Origin: Nocardioides daejeonensis
GTDB taxonomy: Bacteria > Actinomycetota > Actinomycetes > Propionibacteriales > Nocardioidaceae
Direction: 5' to 3'
Assembly: GCF_003194585.1 (NCBI RefSeq)
Contig: NZ_QHKZ01000001.1
Span: 1-64,000 of the forward strand
Length of the DNA stretch: 64,000 nt
Below, one piece after another: positions 17,132 through 27,196 of this stretch. Below the pieces are notes generated by a model. The model had not been told where the DNA came from. It saw nothing but the letters and a program-made list of their open reading frames with translations, and made no database searches. Within the stretch, counting starts at the first letter, position 1; every line of letters starts with the position of its first letter. The translations under genes were made by a program, and so were the position numbers.

Positions 17132-18301
17132 GTGACCGACGCCCGTATCGCTGTGGACCGGGTCCGGAGCCTGGTCCGGGCTGCCTTGGTGGACGGTCGC
17201 GCTCCTGAGGTCGCCCCGGTCTCGGATGAGGACCTGGTCTCGGCGATCCTCCGGCACAGGGTGGCGGAGGTCGTGCTCGGCGCGGCCGTCGAAGGGGAGT
17301 TGGCCACGCCGGTCCGGCAAGCGTTGCGGGCCGTCGCCCTCGCCGCTCGCCGAGACGCCACGGTGCAGGTGCTCGAGACCGGCCGGATCAGCCGACTGCT
17401 GACCGACGCCGGGCTGGCGCATCTCTGCATCAAAGGCCCTGCCCTGGCGGTGCAGACGACCGGTTCCACCTCCGCCCGCGGCGCGGGCGACATCGATCTG
17501 CTGGTCGCGCCCGAGGCGGTGCCCGAGGCGCATCGGCTTCTGGTCGGCGACGGCTGGGTGCTGCAGCCGGCCAACGCCGTCTCGCCCGGCACCTGGGCCT
17601 GGCGGCACGTGCTCCGGGCCTTCAACGAGCTGAGCTATCGCGGGCCCCGAGGCGCACTCGACCTGCACTGGCGGCTGGACCCTTCGCCGCACGGGCTCCC
17701 GGGGTTCGAGGAGGTCTGGGGGCGGCGGGTCACCGTCGATCTCTCCGGGGTCGGGGTGGCGACCCTCGGCCCGCAGGATGCGCTGGCGCACTCCTGCTTC
17801 AACGCCGCCAAGGACGGTCACCGGTGGCTGCGCAGCCTCGTCGACGTGCACCGGCTGGCGGCGCTTCCCGCGGTCTGGGACCGGGTCGGCAGCGGCTCGC
17901 TGAGCCGGCTGGAGCGGAGCAGCCTCGCGGTCACACGTGCAGCCATCGGACTGCCGGCCGGCGTGCCGACACCGATGCTGCGGCAGATCGACAGTGCGGC
18001 CATGGACGTCGCCGGCGCACTGCGCCGCCAGGCGGAGCCGACTGCCGCGCCCTTCCCGTTCCCCGGCGCCGAGAGCACCCGCCTGATGCGCCACCTGCTG
18101 CGGGCCGGTGGCCCCCGCGACCTCGGCCACGCGCTGCTCGCCACGGCCCTGCCGGTGCTGACCGTGGTCGGCATCGAGGACCGCACGGCATGGACCGGGG
18201 TGCCGCGGGTGATGGTCGGACGCGCTCGCCGGGGCGGTCGACGTACGGTTGCCTGGACGCGGCGGGTGCCCGGCGCCGGAGTAGCGGAGCTGCGCCGGTG
18301 A
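17132..18301 (+). CDS. nucleotidyltransferase-family protein of the RiPP locus
   Basis: 389 residues, GTG start. The NTP_transf_5-like core shows [12 protein letters not shown], then [20 protein letters not shown] with the DxD metal pair, and later [19 protein letters not shown]. This family occurs with HPr-like kinases in lasso clusters. In the pseudomycoidin case such a protein adds a further group to the phosphate the kinase placed on the C-terminal Ser. A similar second-step role is inferred here. Its stop overlaps the exporter start (GTGA). Confidence 0.85.
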   Translation: MTDARIAVDRVRSLVRAALVDGRAPEVAPVSDEDLVSAILRHRVAEVVLGAAVEGELATPVRQALRAVALAARRDATVQVLETGRISRLLTDAGLAHLCIKGPALAVQTTGSTSARGAGDIDLLVAPEAVPEAHRLLVGDGWVLQPANAVSPGTWAWRHVLRAFNELSYRGPRGALDLHWRLDPSPHGLPGFEEVWGRRVTVDLSGVGVATLGPQDALAHSCFNAAKDGHRWLRSLVDVHRLAALPAVWDRVGSGSLSRLERSSLAVTRAAIGLPAGVPTPMLRQIDSAAMDVAGALRRQAEPTAAPFPFPGAESTRLMRHLLRAGGPRDLGHALLATALPVLTVVGIEDRTAWTGVPRVMVGRARRGGRRTVAWTRRVPGAGVAELRR

Positions 18302-19983
18302 CCCGGCAGCTCCGTGCCTGTCTGGGCGAGCTGACCCGCACGGTGGGCACGGGGCGGATGGTTCTCCTCGTCGGCCTGCAGGCGCTCGTCGCGGTGCTGG
18401 AGGCGGCGGGACTGCTGATGCTGGTGCCGGTCTTCGCCGCGCTGGACGGCGCTGCCCGCGTGAACCTGCCGGGTCTGACGGTCGAGCTGGGTCTGCCCGC
18501 GGCGTTCTGCATCGTCCTCGGGGTGGCGCTGCTCCGGGCGGGCTTCCAGTGGGCGGCGGCGACGCTGGCGACCGGCGTGCGCCTGGCCAGCATCGACCGG
18601 CTCCGGCTCGACCTGGTCGACGATCTCTATCGGGCCGACTGGCGCTGGTTGGCGACCGTACGCCGCAGCCACCTGGTCGGTCAGCTCACCACCGACGTCG
18701 AGCGTGCGCAGGCCGCGGTTGCGCTCGCGCTACGTCTGGTGGTCGGGGCGCTGGTGCTCTCGGCGACCGCCCTGGTCGCGGTCGTCGTGGCGCCGGCCGT
18801 CGGCGGCGCCGCGCTGGTCGCGGTCGCTCTGGTCGTGCTGGCGGCGTCGGGAACCACCCGCGGTGCTGGGCTTCTAGGGCGCCGGATGAGCGAGGAGATG
18901 GCCGGGCTGGCTGCGGCGCTCACCGACTCGCTGACCGCCGTCCGGGTGATGCGTGCCCATGGCGCCGAGTCTGCGTGGTCTCGGCTGGTGCGCACCGAGG
19001 CAGCCCGGGTGCGTCGGGTGCGCACCCGCTTCGTGGTGCGCAGCGCCGCGGTGAGTGCGATCCTCGGGGTGGCCGGCGTCGGCGCCGTCCTCTTGTTGAT
19101 TCTGGTCGGTCGTCGCTCGGGTCTGAGCACACCGGAGCTCGCGACACTCGTCGTCGTCGCCATGCGGCTGCTTACCCAGGCCCAGGGGCTGGTGGGCGCA
19201 GCCCACGGGTTCGTCAACGACTATCCGGCTCTCGCCCGCCTGGTCGAGCTGGGCGAGGAGGTGCGTGCCCACCCCGAGCGAGCCGCGGAGGAGCCGCCTG
19301 CTACCACCGCGGAGGTGGTCGCGGAGCCTCCGCTGCTGGCCCTGCGCGGGGTGAGCGTCGGCCCGAGGGAGCAGCCGCGGCTGACCGATGTCGACCTGAC
19401 CGTGGAAGCGGGAGGGACGGTTCTCGTCACCGGACCGAGCGGAGCTGGCAAGAGCACGCTGCTCGAGGTGGTGCTGGGTCTGCTGTCGCCCGATGCCGGC
19501 CGGCTCCTGGTGGACGGGCGTCCGCTAGCCGATCTTTCCGACTGGCGCGCCCGACTCGCCTACGTCCCGCAGCAGACGATCCTGGTGCCCGGTTCGGTCC
19601 GCGACAACCTCGCCTGGTCGCTGCAGCCGACCCGGCAGCTCAGTGACGAGCTTGCCTGGGCGGCGCTCGAGGACGCCTGCCTGGACGGGGTGGTACGCCG
19701 CCTGCCCGGGGGGCTCGACGCGCCGTTGGGTGAGCTCGCGGCGCTCTCCGGGGGAGAGCAGCAGCGGCTCTGTCTTGCCCGTGCGCTGGTCCGGGAGCCC
19801 GAGCTGCTGGTGCTCGACGAGGCCACCTCGGCGCTCGACCCGGCCACCGAGGCAGCTGTGCTCGGCCGCCTGCTGGACGGTCGTCGAGCCGTGCTGATGG
19901 TGTCGCACCGGAGCCCGGAGTCGCCGGGATGTGCCGTACTGCGCCTGGAGGCGGGCCGCAGCCTGGGCCAAGGTCGCCGCTGA
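18298..19983 (+). CDS. ABC exporter, fused permease-ATPase (RiPP export)
   Basis: 561 residues. The N-terminal membrane domain has about six helices ([57 protein letters not shown] and others). The ATPase shows Walker [11 protein letters not shown]-loop [11 protein letters not shown], signature [15 protein letters not shown], Walker [13 protein letters not shown] and the switch His in MVSHRS. There is no C39 peptidase domain, so leader removal must be done by B2. It matches lasso D-type exporters that pump out the mature peptide and confer immunity. The GTG 18298 start is coupled to the preceding gene. Confidence 0.92.
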   Translation: MTRQLRACLGELTRTVGTGRMVLLVGLQALVAVLEAAGLLMLVPVFAALDGAARVNLPGLTVELGLPAAFCIVLGVALLRAGFQWAAATLATGVRLASIDRLRLDLVDDLYRADWRWLATVRRSHLVGQLTTDVERAQAAVALALRLVVGALVLSATALVAVVVAPAVGGAALVAVALVVLAASGTTRGAGLLGRRMSEEMAGLAAALTDSLTAVRVMRAHGAESAWSRLVRTEAARVRRVRTRFVVRSAAVSAILGVAGVGAVLLLILVGRRSGLSTPELATLVVVAMRLLTQAQGLVGAAHGFVNDYPALARLVELGEEVRAHPERAAEEPPATTAEVVAEPPLLALRGVSVGPREQPRLTDVDLTVEAGGTVLVTGPSGAGKSTLLEVVLGLLSPDAGRLLVDGRPLADLSDWRARLAYVPQQTILVPGSVRDNLAWSLQPTRQLSDELAWAALEDACLDGVVRRLPGGLDAPLGELAALSGGEQQRLCLARALVREPELLVLDEATSALDPATEAAVLGRLLDGRRAVLMVSHRSPESPGCAVLRLEAGRSLGQGRR

Positions 19984-20031
19984 GTAGGCTCGCGGAAGGA
20001 TTTCGTCCCCGACGTCGAGGAGCGCAGCAGC

Positions 20032-20811
20032 ATGGGTGAGTTCGTGAAGTTCGAGGTGGCCGACGGCGTCGCCACCATTCGGCTCGATCGGCCGAAGATG
20101 AACGCGCTCAGCCGCGCCGTCCAGGAGGAGCTGCGTGCCGCGGCCAAGGAGGCGACGCAGCGAGACGACGTGAAGGCGGTCGTCCTCTACGGCGGCGAGC
20201 GGGTCTTCGCGGCCGGCGCCGACGTCAAGGAGATGGCCACCATGTCGCACACCGACATGGTCAAGGAGTCCGGGGACCTGCAGTCGGCCTTCACCGCGAT
20301 CGCCCAGATCCCCAAGCCGGTCGTCGCCGCGGTCACCGGCTACGCGCTCGGCGGTGGCTGTGAGCTCGCTCTCTGCGCAGACGTGCGCTTCGCAGCCGAC
20401 AACGCGACCTTCGGTCAGCCCGAGATCCTGCTCGGCATCATTCCCGGCGCAGGTGGCACCCAGCGGCTCTCCCGTCTGGTCGGGCCGAGCAAGGCCAAGG
20501 ACCTGATCTTCACCGGCCGCTTCGTGAAGGCCGACGAGGCGCTGCGGATCGGCCTGGCCGACCAGCTCTTCCCGGCCGACGAGGTCTACGACCGCGCGGT
20601 GGAGTGGGCCCGCCAGTTCGCCAACGCAGCGACCTACGCGCTCCGTGCCGCCAAGGAGTCGGTCGACCGCGGTCTCGAGGTCGACCTGGTCACGGGACTC
20701 GAGATCGAGCGCCAGCAGTTCGCGGCCCTCTTCGCGACCGAGGACCGCAGCATCGGCATGGAGTCCTTCGTCGAGAGCGGCCCGGGCAAGGCGCAGTTCG
20801 TCGGCCGCTGA
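20032..20811 (+). CDS. enoyl-CoA hydratase/isomerase
   Basis: 259 residues of the crotonase fold. It hydrates trans-2-enoyl-CoA in beta-oxidation. The oxyanion-hole segments are FAAGADVKEM and YALGGGCELALCADVRFA. The two catalytic Glu residues are in GGGCELA and in FGQPEILLGIIPGAGGTQRL. Substrate range cannot be read. GAGGAGCGCAGC precedes ATG 20032. It sits alone on the plus strand after the RiPP exporter and before a small membrane protein. The nearby etfBA genes support a role in acyl-CoA oxidation. Confidence 0.94.
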   Translation: MGEFVKFEVADGVATIRLDRPKMNALSRAVQEELRAAAKEATQRDDVKAVVLYGGERVFAAGADVKEMATMSHTDMVKESGDLQSAFTAIAQIPKPVVAAVTGYALGGGCELALCADVRFAADNATFGQPEILLGIIPGAGGTQRLSRLVGPSKAKDLIFTGRFVKADEALRIGLADQLFPADEVYDRAVEWARQFANAATYALRAAKESVDRGLEVDLVTGLEIERQQFAALFATEDRSIGMESFVESGPGKAQFVGR

Positions 20812-20907
20812 CGCAAGGCGTCGGCGGTTGTCGGTGGAAATCCGGCGCGGTGCCCGTCGGCCTGGATAGGGTGCGGCGGACGGCAACACGACAGGAGAGG
20901 CGGGGAC

Positions 20908-21225
20908 GTGCGCAGGCAGATGGAGCTCGGCACCGTGCGAGTGCGGTTGGCCCAACTGGTGTGGGCGCTGTGCGCCCTCGCTGCCATGGTGCTCGCTCTC
21001 GGAGCACTGACCTACGCCCTCAAGGCGAACTCCGACAACGGTGCGGTGACCTTCATCCGCGACGCCGCGGGCGTGCTGGACCTGGGTGTCTTCAACCTGC
21101 ACAACGGGGTGAAGGAGTTCTCCGGCGAGGCCGCGGACACCAAGAACGCGCTCTTCAACTGGGGCCTCGCCGCCATCGTCTGGCTGATCATCGGCCGGAT
21201 CGCCGACCGGCTGCTCCGTCCTTGA
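20908..21225 (+). CDS. small two-helix membrane protein, 105 aa
   Basis: GTG start at 20908 with AGGAGAGGCGGGG just upstream. Two membrane helices are seen: VRLAQLVWALCALAAMVLAL near the N-terminus and WGLAAIVWLIIGRIADRLL at the C-terminus. A roughly 45-residue extracytoplasmic loop lies between (DNGAVTFIRDAAGVLDLGVF). No family was recognised and the neighbours do not indicate a function. Confidence 0.75.
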   Translation: MRRQMELGTVRVRLAQLVWALCALAAMVLALGALTYALKANSDNGAVTFIRDAAGVLDLGVFNLHNGVKEFSGEAADTKNALFNWGLAAIVWLIIGRIADRLLRP

Positions 21226-21399
21226 GACGCTCCGAGCCGACCTGGACATCTGACCGAATCGCCGGTGTGATCTCTGGCATATACGAGGCTTTCGTGATCT
21301 AGTTACCGATGGGTCACGAGAGGTTGGTCTCGGCAGGAGACCGCTCGGCGACCTCGTCGACGCTCGTCGTCGTCGATTGATTTGGGAGGATCAATCCGT

Positions 21400-22245
21400 A
21401 TGACCAAGCCCCACGCCCAGGTACGCCGCCTCGCCGTCGGAGGCGCAGCCGCAGCGCTCTCCGTCGCCACGCTCGCGGTGACCAGCCCGGCGTCCGCCGA
21501 CAGCGCGTCGCTGAACTACACCTGCGAGCGCCCCCTCGGCAGCTCCAACCTGACCGCGAGCTTCGCGGCGCCCGCCACCGTCCCGGTCGGTGGCTCGGCC
21601 GCCGTCACCACCACCGTCGTGGTCCCCGAAGACCTCGCCGGCCTGCTGGCCAGCGTCGGCGTCGCGACGGTCGAGGGCAGCGCTGTCGGCAAGGCGACCG
21701 TCAACGGTCTGCCGCTCGATGTCCCGCAGGTCATCCCGGTGACCAGCGTCCCGGCCGCAGGGTCGATGACTGTCAAGGCTTCCGGCAAGCTCGCGGTTCC
21801 GGTGACGCTCCCGGTGGGCACCGAGCTCGCCGTCACGGCCGGTGACTTCACCGTGGACCTGGACGGCAAGACGGCCGACGGCCAGCCGTCGCTGCTCAGC
21901 CCGTACGCCATCTCCTGCGTGCAGGACCCGGAGCAGAACAACGAGGTCGGCACCGTCACCGTGGTGAAGGCCGGCTCCAAGAGCAAGGTCTCGGCCAAGG
22001 GGGCCAAGAAGAAGGCGACCATCACCGTCAAGGTGAAGTCGACCACCACCGTCGCCGCGACGGGCAAGGTGAAGGTCAGCCTCAAGGGGCCGAAGAAGGT
22101 CACCAAGACCGCGAAGATCAAGAACGGCGTCGCCAAGGTGACCGTCAAGAAGCTCAAGAAGGGCAAGTACAAGATCGCCACCAAGTACGCCGGTGACAAG
22201 AACGTCACGGGCTCGAACGGCAAGGGCTCCGTCAAGGTGAAGTGA
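21400..22245 (+). CDS. exported protein with Ig-like C-terminal repeat region, Lys-rich
   Basis: 281 residues. The signal peptide ends near VTSPASA (residue 33). The central part is beta-rich with two Cys (NYTCERPLG and ISCVQDPE) that could form a disulphide. The C-terminal 95 residues are very Lys-rich, with Ser/Thr/Val runs (KKATITVKVKSTT, GPKKVTKTAKIKNGVAKVTV) typical of the Ig-like domains in exported actinobacterial proteins. GGGAGGA at 21384-21390 marks the start. A strong hairpin follows the gene. The basic tail could bind polyanionic cell wall polymers (inference). Confidence 0.8.
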   Translation: MTKPHAQVRRLAVGGAAAALSVATLAVTSPASADSASLNYTCERPLGSSNLTASFAAPATVPVGGSAAVTTTVVVPEDLAGLLASVGVATVEGSAVGKATVNGLPLDVPQVIPVTSVPAAGSMTVKASGKLAVPVTLPVGTELAVTAGDFTVDLDGKTADGQPSLLSPYAISCVQDPEQNNEVGTVTVVKAGSKSKVSAKGAKKKATITVKVKSTTTVAATGKVKVSLKGPKKVTKTAKIKNGVAKVTVKKLKKGKYKIATKYAGDKNVTGSNGKGSVKVK

Positions 22246-22274
22246 GCTCGAGCAACCGCTCAGCATCGCCGTAG

Positions 22275-22311
22275 CGACGACCCCGTCCGGTGCCACCGGG
22301 CGGGGTCGTCG
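22275..22311 (+). terminator. hairpin terminator after the exported Lys-rich protein
   Basis: Arms CGACGACCCCG (22275-22285) and CGGGGTCGTCG (22301-22311) form an 11-bp stem, with a further CCGG/CCGG pairing in the loop. The downstream tcactcttgt has only a weak T tract. It separates this gene from etfB. Confidence 0.7.
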
Positions 22312-22444
22312 TCACTCTTGTGACCTACCACACCGTGGTCTCTGTTCCGTGCGATGTGAACTTCCCGGTAGCCTCACGATGCTGGCCGCACTGCGGCTCA
22401 GGAACCGACTGCACACAGGAGGGGCCGTCCAGGCCACAACCACC

Positions 22445-23233
22445 ATGAACATTGTTGTCTGCGTGAAGCACGTGCCCGACGCCACCGCCGACCGGCGGTT
22501 CGAGTCGGACAACACCGTTGACCGGGTCGGCGTCGACGGGCTCCTCTCGGAGCTCGACGAATACGCCGTTGAGCAGGCTCTCCAGATCAAGGAGAAGCTG
22601 GGCGACGACAGCGAGGTGACCGCTCTCTGCATCGGTCCCGAGGGTGCGGTCGACGCCGTGCGCAAGGCGCTGCAGATGGGCGCCGACAAGGGCGTCATCG
22701 TCACCGACGAGGCGATTGCCGGATCCGACGCCCCCGCCACCTCGCTGGTGCTCGCCGAGGCGATCAAGAAGATCGGCACGCCTGACCTCGTGGTGTGCGG
22801 CATGGCCTCCACCGACGCCGGCATGAGCGTCGTCCCGGCGATGCTGGCCGAGCGCCTCGGCCTGCCCCAGGTCACCTTCGCCTCGGTCATCGAGACCCAG
22901 GGCGACCAGATCCGCGTCAAGCGTGACGGCGACGCCGCGACCGAGGTCATCGGCGCGACCCTGCCGGTGGTCCTGTCGGTCACCGACCAGACCGGCGAGG
23001 CCCGTTACCCGTCCTTCAAGGGCATCATGGCCGCGAAGAAGAAGCCGCTCGACACCTGGGCGCTGGGCGACCTGGGCGTCGACGCCGGCCAGGTCGGCTT
23101 GAGCGTCGCGTGGAGCGAGGTCGAGGAGACCACCGCCCGCCCGCCGCGTACCGCCGGCGAGATCGTCAAGGACGAGGACGGCTCGGGCGCCCAGGCGCTC
23201 GCCGGCTTCCTCGCGTCCAAGAAGTTCATCTGA
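22445..23233 (+). CDS. etfB: electron transfer flavoprotein beta subunit
   Basis: 262 residues. With the alpha subunit it forms the FAD/AMP heterodimer that takes electrons from acyl-CoA dehydrogenases and passes them to ETF-quinone oxidoreductase. Typical blocks are MNIVVCVKHVPD, VDGLLSELDEYAVEQALQ, GADKGVIVTDEAIAGSD and LVVCGMASTDAG. The C-terminal part is also as expected. The only strong purine-rich site (CAGGAGGGG near 22418) is about 20 nt from ATG 22445, so initiation is unusual or the message has another leader structure. Eleven nt separate it from etfA. Confidence 0.95.
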   Translation: MNIVVCVKHVPDATADRRFESDNTVDRVGVDGLLSELDEYAVEQALQIKEKLGDDSEVTALCIGPEGAVDAVRKALQMGADKGVIVTDEAIAGSDAPATSLVLAEAIKKIGTPDLVVCGMASTDAGMSVVPAMLAERLGLPQVTFASVIETQGDQIRVKRDGDAATEVIGATLPVVLSVTDQTGEARYPSFKGIMAAKKKPLDTWALGDLGVDAGQVGLSVAWSEVEETTARPPRTAGEIVKDEDGSGAQALAGFLASKKFI

Positions 23234-23244
23234 GGAGTCTGAAC

Positions 23245-24186
23245 ATGGCTGAAATTCTGGTTCTGGTTGACCACGTCGACGGCGCGGTCAAGAAGCCGAC
23301 CCTCGAGCTCCTCACCATCGCCCGCCGCCTCGGCGAGCCGTCCGCGGTCTTCATCGGCTCGGGCGACGCCCCGGCCGAGGCGTTGGCCAAGTTCGGTGCC
23401 GAGAAGGTCTACGCGGTCGACGACGCGCAGATCAAGGGCTACCTGGTCGCGCCCAAGGCCGAGGTGCTGCAGCAGTTGGTCGAGAAGACCTCTGCCGGCG
23501 CGGTGCTCATCCCGTCCTCCGCGGAGGGCAAGGAGATCGCGGCTCGCCTGGCGATCAAGATCGACTCCGGTCTGATCACCGACGCGGTCGACGTACAGGC
23601 CGGTCCGGTCACGACGCAAAGCGTCTTCGCCGGCTCCTACACGGTGCAGGCGAAGGTTACCAAGGGCACGCCCATCATCACGGTCAAGCCCAACTCGGCA
23701 GCTCCCGAGGAGGCGGCCGGCGCGGGTGCCGTCGAGGCGTTCGCCCCGACGATCTCCGACGCTGCCAAGGCTGCGCAGATCGTGGCCTCCCAGCCGCGGC
23801 AGTCGACCGGTCGCCCGGAGCTGACCGAGGCCGCCATCGTGGTCTCCGGTGGTCGTGGCACCGGTGGTGACTTCAGCGCCGTCGAGGCCCTCGCGGACTC
23901 GCTCGGTGCCGCCGTCGGCGCCTCGCGTGCCGCCGTCGACTCCGGTTGGAAGCCCCACACCTTCCAGGTCGGCCAGACCGGCAAGACGGTGTCTCCGCAG
24001 CTCTACGTCGCCAACGGCATCTCCGGCGCGATCCAGCACCGCGCCGGCATGCAGACCTCCAAGACCATCGTCGCGGTCAACAAGGACGAGGAGGCGCCAA
24101 TCTTCGAGCTGGTCGACTTCGGCGTGGTGGGCGACCTGCACACCGTCCTCCCGGCGTTGACCGAGGAGATCAACAAGCGCAAGTGA
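23245..24186 (+). CDS. etfA: electron transfer flavoprotein alpha subunit
   Basis: 313 residues. The N-terminal half pairs with EtfB ([20 protein letters not shown]). The C-terminal FAD domain contains [43 protein letters not shown] and [20 protein letters not shown], the flavin-binding signature. GAGGAG lies just upstream of ATG 23245. It forms an operon with etfB and is followed by a clear terminator. Confidence 0.96.
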   Translation: MAEILVLVDHVDGAVKKPTLELLTIARRLGEPSAVFIGSGDAPAEALAKFGAEKVYAVDDAQIKGYLVAPKAEVLQQLVEKTSAGAVLIPSSAEGKEIAARLAIKIDSGLITDAVDVQAGPVTTQSVFAGSYTVQAKVTKGTPIITVKPNSAAPEEAAGAGAVEAFAPTISDAAKAAQIVASQPRQSTGRPELTEAAIVVSGGRGTGGDFSAVEALADSLGAAVGASRAAVDSGWKPHTFQVGQTGKTVSPQLYVANGISGAIQHRAGMQTSKTIVAVNKDEEAPIFELVDFGVVGDLHTVLPALTEEINKRK

Positions 24187-24207
24187 CGCGCCTGCAGCAC
24201 TGAAGAC

Positions 24208-24241
24208 GAACGCCGCGGTCCCGAGGGGGATCGCGGCGTTC
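24208..24241. terminator. terminator between etfA and the lysyl-oxidase-like gene
   Basis: GAACGCCGCG (24208-24217) pairs perfectly with CGCGGCGTTC (24232-24241) around a 14-nt loop, followed by gcctttctg. It sits between converging genes and may act in both directions. Confidence 0.8.
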
Positions 24242-24257
24242 GCCTTTCTGCCAGGGC

Positions 24258-25742
24258 TCAGTGCTCCTCGTCGTACCCGTAGCCGGAGTCATCGATGACG
24301 CCGACCTGGAAGACCTTCAGCTTGCGCTTGGTGGGCGTGCCGCTGAGCTTGATCTTGCGGAGCGCGACGTTGTTGCTGGTGTCCGACTCCGCCAGGTTGC
24401 GGTCCGGGTTGCCCTCCACGGAGATGTAGTAGATCCCGTTGGGAAGGTTGTCGATCCGGAACGCCTGTCCAGCGCGGAACTGGGCGTAGGTGTCGCCCGA
24501 GCCGGCCGCCAGGACCTCGCGCAGAGAGACGGTCGACCGGTCACCGCACGAGGTGTGCAGGTCGGTGTTCTCCGGCTTCCAGTCGGCACCGTCGACGGTG
24601 TAGTCGACCGCATCGGTGTTGGCGAGGCAGAAGGACTCCTTGCGTGAGCGCACGGCCGCGGTCTGGTCCGCCCGCAACAGCGTGTAGCGGGCGAAGTCCT
24701 CGAAGTGCCAGTGGTTGTGGCTCTTCGCCTTGTGCCAGATCATCGTGCCGACGCGTTGGTAGCCGGTCTGGTTGCCGTCGCCGTCGATGAAGTACTGGTA
24801 GGCGTCCATGATGTCCTGCGAGCCGCGGCGGAACCCGTCGACGAGCATCGGACTGTTGCCCGCGTTCCACACGGTCGCCGAGAAGCGCAGGTACTTGTTG
24901 TTGGGGGAGAGCTGCATCCCGTACGCCGGCAGCGAGCGGAGGTCCGGCAGCGGGCCGGCGGGCGCCCCCTCGGCGTCCTTGGTCGGGCGGGCGGCAGCAG
25001 GACGGGCCACAGGCTCGGTGCCCTGGCGGGCCTGGCTGCGTCGCTGGGCACGTCGGTACTCCATGTCGCTCTCACGCTTCACCACCAGTCGGTAGGAGTG
25101 GGTCGCGTCCGTCGGGGCGATGTGCAGCGCGCTGGCCCACTTCGGAGCGATCGAGGCGGTGACGTCGTACTTGCCCTTGCCGACCTTGAGCGCGCCCAGG
25201 CTCTCGGAGTAGTTGCTCATCCAGCCGCGCTGGATGCCCTGCACGGAGCCGATGGTGAACGGGTTGACCGGGCAGGAATCCGGGTACGGCGACCGGAGCG
25301 GGGCGTCGGGCGTGGTGCGCTGGGTGTTCCACGAGTTCAGGCACATGCTCATCCGCTTGGTGAGCACCGGCGTGCCGTCCTTGCGGGTCACGGTGATCTT
25401 GACGAACTTGTCGAGGCGGTCCCAGCGGTCCTGCAGTCCGGCCGGCAGGGTGACGTCGCCGTCGGGGGACCGCCAGACGGTGGTCATCGGGCTGTCCCAG
25501 TCAGGGCGGTGGGTACGCAGCTCGAAGGGAGCGTCGGGGGCGGCCAGGTTGATGCCGAAGTCGCCATAGGCCCGCTTGCCCTTGCCGTAGGTGTAGGCCA
25601 CCACCTTGTTGGGTCCGGTGAGCACCAGCGGCGAGCTCTCGGGTGCAGCAGCGGCGACCGGCGCGCTGGCGGTCGTGACCGCACCGGGGAGCACGAGCCC
25701 GAGCCCGGCGAGTGCGGCGGTGGTGAGTCCGAGACGTTTCAC
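24258..25742 (-). CDS. secreted lysyl-oxidase-like copper protein
   Basis: 494 residues. A signal peptide (residues about 1-33) precedes a beta-rich N-terminal domain and a C-terminal lysyl oxidase domain. The copper site is visible as KSHNHWHFEDFARY, corresponding to the WxWHxCHxHYH-type motif, followed by SFCLANTDAVDYT. Lysyl oxidases form a lysine tyrosylquinone and deaminate primary amines; activity here is inferred. A Gln/Arg/Ala-rich linker (residues about 228-265) joins the domains. The C-terminus ends in a short Tyr/Asp-rich tail (DDSGYGYDEEH). ATG 25742 begins MKRLGLTTAALAGLGL. Confidence 0.88.
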   Translation of the reverse strand: MKRLGLTTAALAGLGLVLPGAVTTASAPVAAAAPESSPLVLTGPNKVVAYTYGKGKRAYGDFGINLAAPDAPFELRTHRPDWDSPMTTVWRSPDGDVTLPAGLQDRWDRLDKFVKITVTRKDGTPVLTKRMSMCLNSWNTQRTTPDAPLRSPYPDSCPVNPFTIGSVQGIQRGWMSNYSESLGALKVGKGKYDVTASIAPKWASALHIAPTDATHSYRLVVKRESDMEYRRAQRRSQARQGTEPVARPAAARPTKDAEGAPAGPLPDLRSLPAYGMQLSPNNKYLRFSATVWNAGNSPMLVDGFRRGSQDIMDAYQYFIDGDGNQTGYQRVGTMIWHKAKSHNHWHFEDFARYTLLRADQTAAVRSRKESFCLANTDAVDYTVDGADWKPENTDLHTSCGDRSTVSLREVLAAGSGDTYAQFRAGQAFRIDNLPNGIYYISVEGNPDRNLAESDTSNNVALRKIKLSGTPTKRKLKVFQVGVIDDSGYGYDEEH

Positions 25743-25898
25743 GCTTCCTCCTCATGTGAGTGGGGGCGAAGGAGCCCCTCTAGATAGACGAGCGAGAGGT
25801 GCAGCCGGTTGCCTCGCTGGGCCAGCTGATTTCGGAGGGGCGCGCACACCGGTGAGACACCGGTCCCACACCGGAGCCGCGTGACTACGCTGGGCCGC

Positions 25899-27149
25899 AT
25901 GAGTACCGAACAGGACGTCGTCGACGCAGCCCGGCGGGCGCGCACCGCCAGCCACGCCCTCGCCCTGGCGACGCGGGCCACGAAGGATGCCGCACTGCGT
26001 GCGATGGCCGATGCTCTGGTCGAGGCCGCACCGCAGGTGCTGGCGGCCAACGCCGACGATGTACGGCGGGCCGAGGAGGCGGGCACCGGCGCCCACATGA
26101 TCGACCGGCTGCGCCTCGACGAGGCCCGCATCGAGGGGATGGCCCAAGGGCTCCGCGATGTCGCCGGCCTGCCGGACCCCGTGGGTGACGTGGTGCGAGG
26201 CAGCACGCTTGCCAACGGCCTGGAGATGCGTCAGGTACGCGTGCCGTTCGGCGTGATCGGCATGATCTACGAGGCGCGGCCCAACGTGACCGCCGACGCA
26301 GCCGGCATCTGCCTCAAGTCGGGCAACGCGGTGCTGCTGCGCGGCAGCTCGAGTGCGAAGTCGAGCAACACCGCCATCGTCGAGGTGCTGCGCGCAGCCG
26401 TGAGCTCGGCCGGTCTGCCTGCCGACGGCGTCCAGCTGGTGCCGGGCGACAGCCACGACTCCGTGAAGCACCTGATGCGCGCTCGGGGCCTGGTCGACGT
26501 GCTCATTCCGCGCGGCGGTGCCGGGCTGATCCGCAGCGTCGTGGAGGAGTCCACGGTGCCGGTGATCGAGACCGGCACCGGCAACTGTCATGTCTACGTC
26601 GACGCCGGGGCGGACTTCGAGAAGGCGCTGGCGATCGTGATGAACTCCAAGACGCACCGCACCAGCGTCTGCAACTCCGCGGAGTCGCTGCTCGTGCACT
26701 CCGCGATCGCCGACGAGTTCCTGCCGACCGTCATCGAGGCGCTGCAGGAGGCCGGTGTCGAGATCCACGGCGACGAGCGGTTCGGTGAGTACGACGGCAT
26801 CACGCCGGTCGACGACGACGCCTACGCGGCGGAGTTCCTGAGCATGGAGATCTCGGCGAAGGTGGTGGCTGACATCGACGAGGCGATCGCGCACATCCGC
26901 GAGTTCAGCACCCAGCACACCGACGCCATCGTCACCGAGGACCAGTCGGCGGCACGCCGCTTCGTCGCCGAGGTCGACTCGGCCGCGGTGCTGGTCAACG
27001 CCTCGACGCGCTTCACCGACGGCGGCGAGTTCGGCTTCGGTGCCGAGATCGGGATCAGCACCCAGAAGCTCCATGCCCGGGGGCCGATGGGGCTGCAGGA
27101 GATGACCAGCACCAAGTACGTCGTGACCGGTGACGGTCACATCCGCTGA
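25899..27149 (+). CDS. proA: gamma-glutamyl phosphate reductase
   Basis: 416 residues. It reduces L-glutamyl-5-phosphate to glutamate semialdehyde with NADPH, the second step of proline synthesis. Signature parts: [61 protein letters not shown] and the catalytic Cys in [15 protein letters not shown]. The C-terminal block [20 protein letters not shown] and [14 protein letters not shown] is intact. ATG 25899 gives the family's usual N-terminus; GTG 25881 in frame is less likely. proB is not in the window. Confidence 0.96.
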   Translation: MSTEQDVVDAARRARTASHALALATRATKDAALRAMADALVEAAPQVLAANADDVRRAEEAGTGAHMIDRLRLDEARIEGMAQGLRDVAGLPDPVGDVVRGSTLANGLEMRQVRVPFGVIGMIYEARPNVTADAAGICLKSGNAVLLRGSSSAKSSNTAIVEVLRAAVSSAGLPADGVQLVPGDSHDSVKHLMRARGLVDVLIPRGGAGLIRSVVEESTVPVIETGTGNCHVYVDAGADFEKALAIVMNSKTHRTSVCNSAESLLVHSAIADEFLPTVIEALQEAGVEIHGDERFGEYDGITPVDDDAYAAEFLSMEISAKVVADIDEAIAHIREFSTQHTDAIVTEDQSAARRFVAEVDSAAVLVNASTRFTDGGEFGFGAEIGISTQKLHARGPMGLQEMTSTKYVVTGDGHIR

Positions 27150-27196
27150 CAGCCCGCTGGCCACCGTCACCCTCACCATCAACTAGGATCTGGAAC

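Noticed and set aside
15246..19983. A complete lasso peptide cluster
   Set aside because: B2, PqqD/B1-like, kinase, transferase and exporter are present, but the cyclase and a ring-forming acid at core positions 7-9 are missing, so calling a lasso product is not justified.
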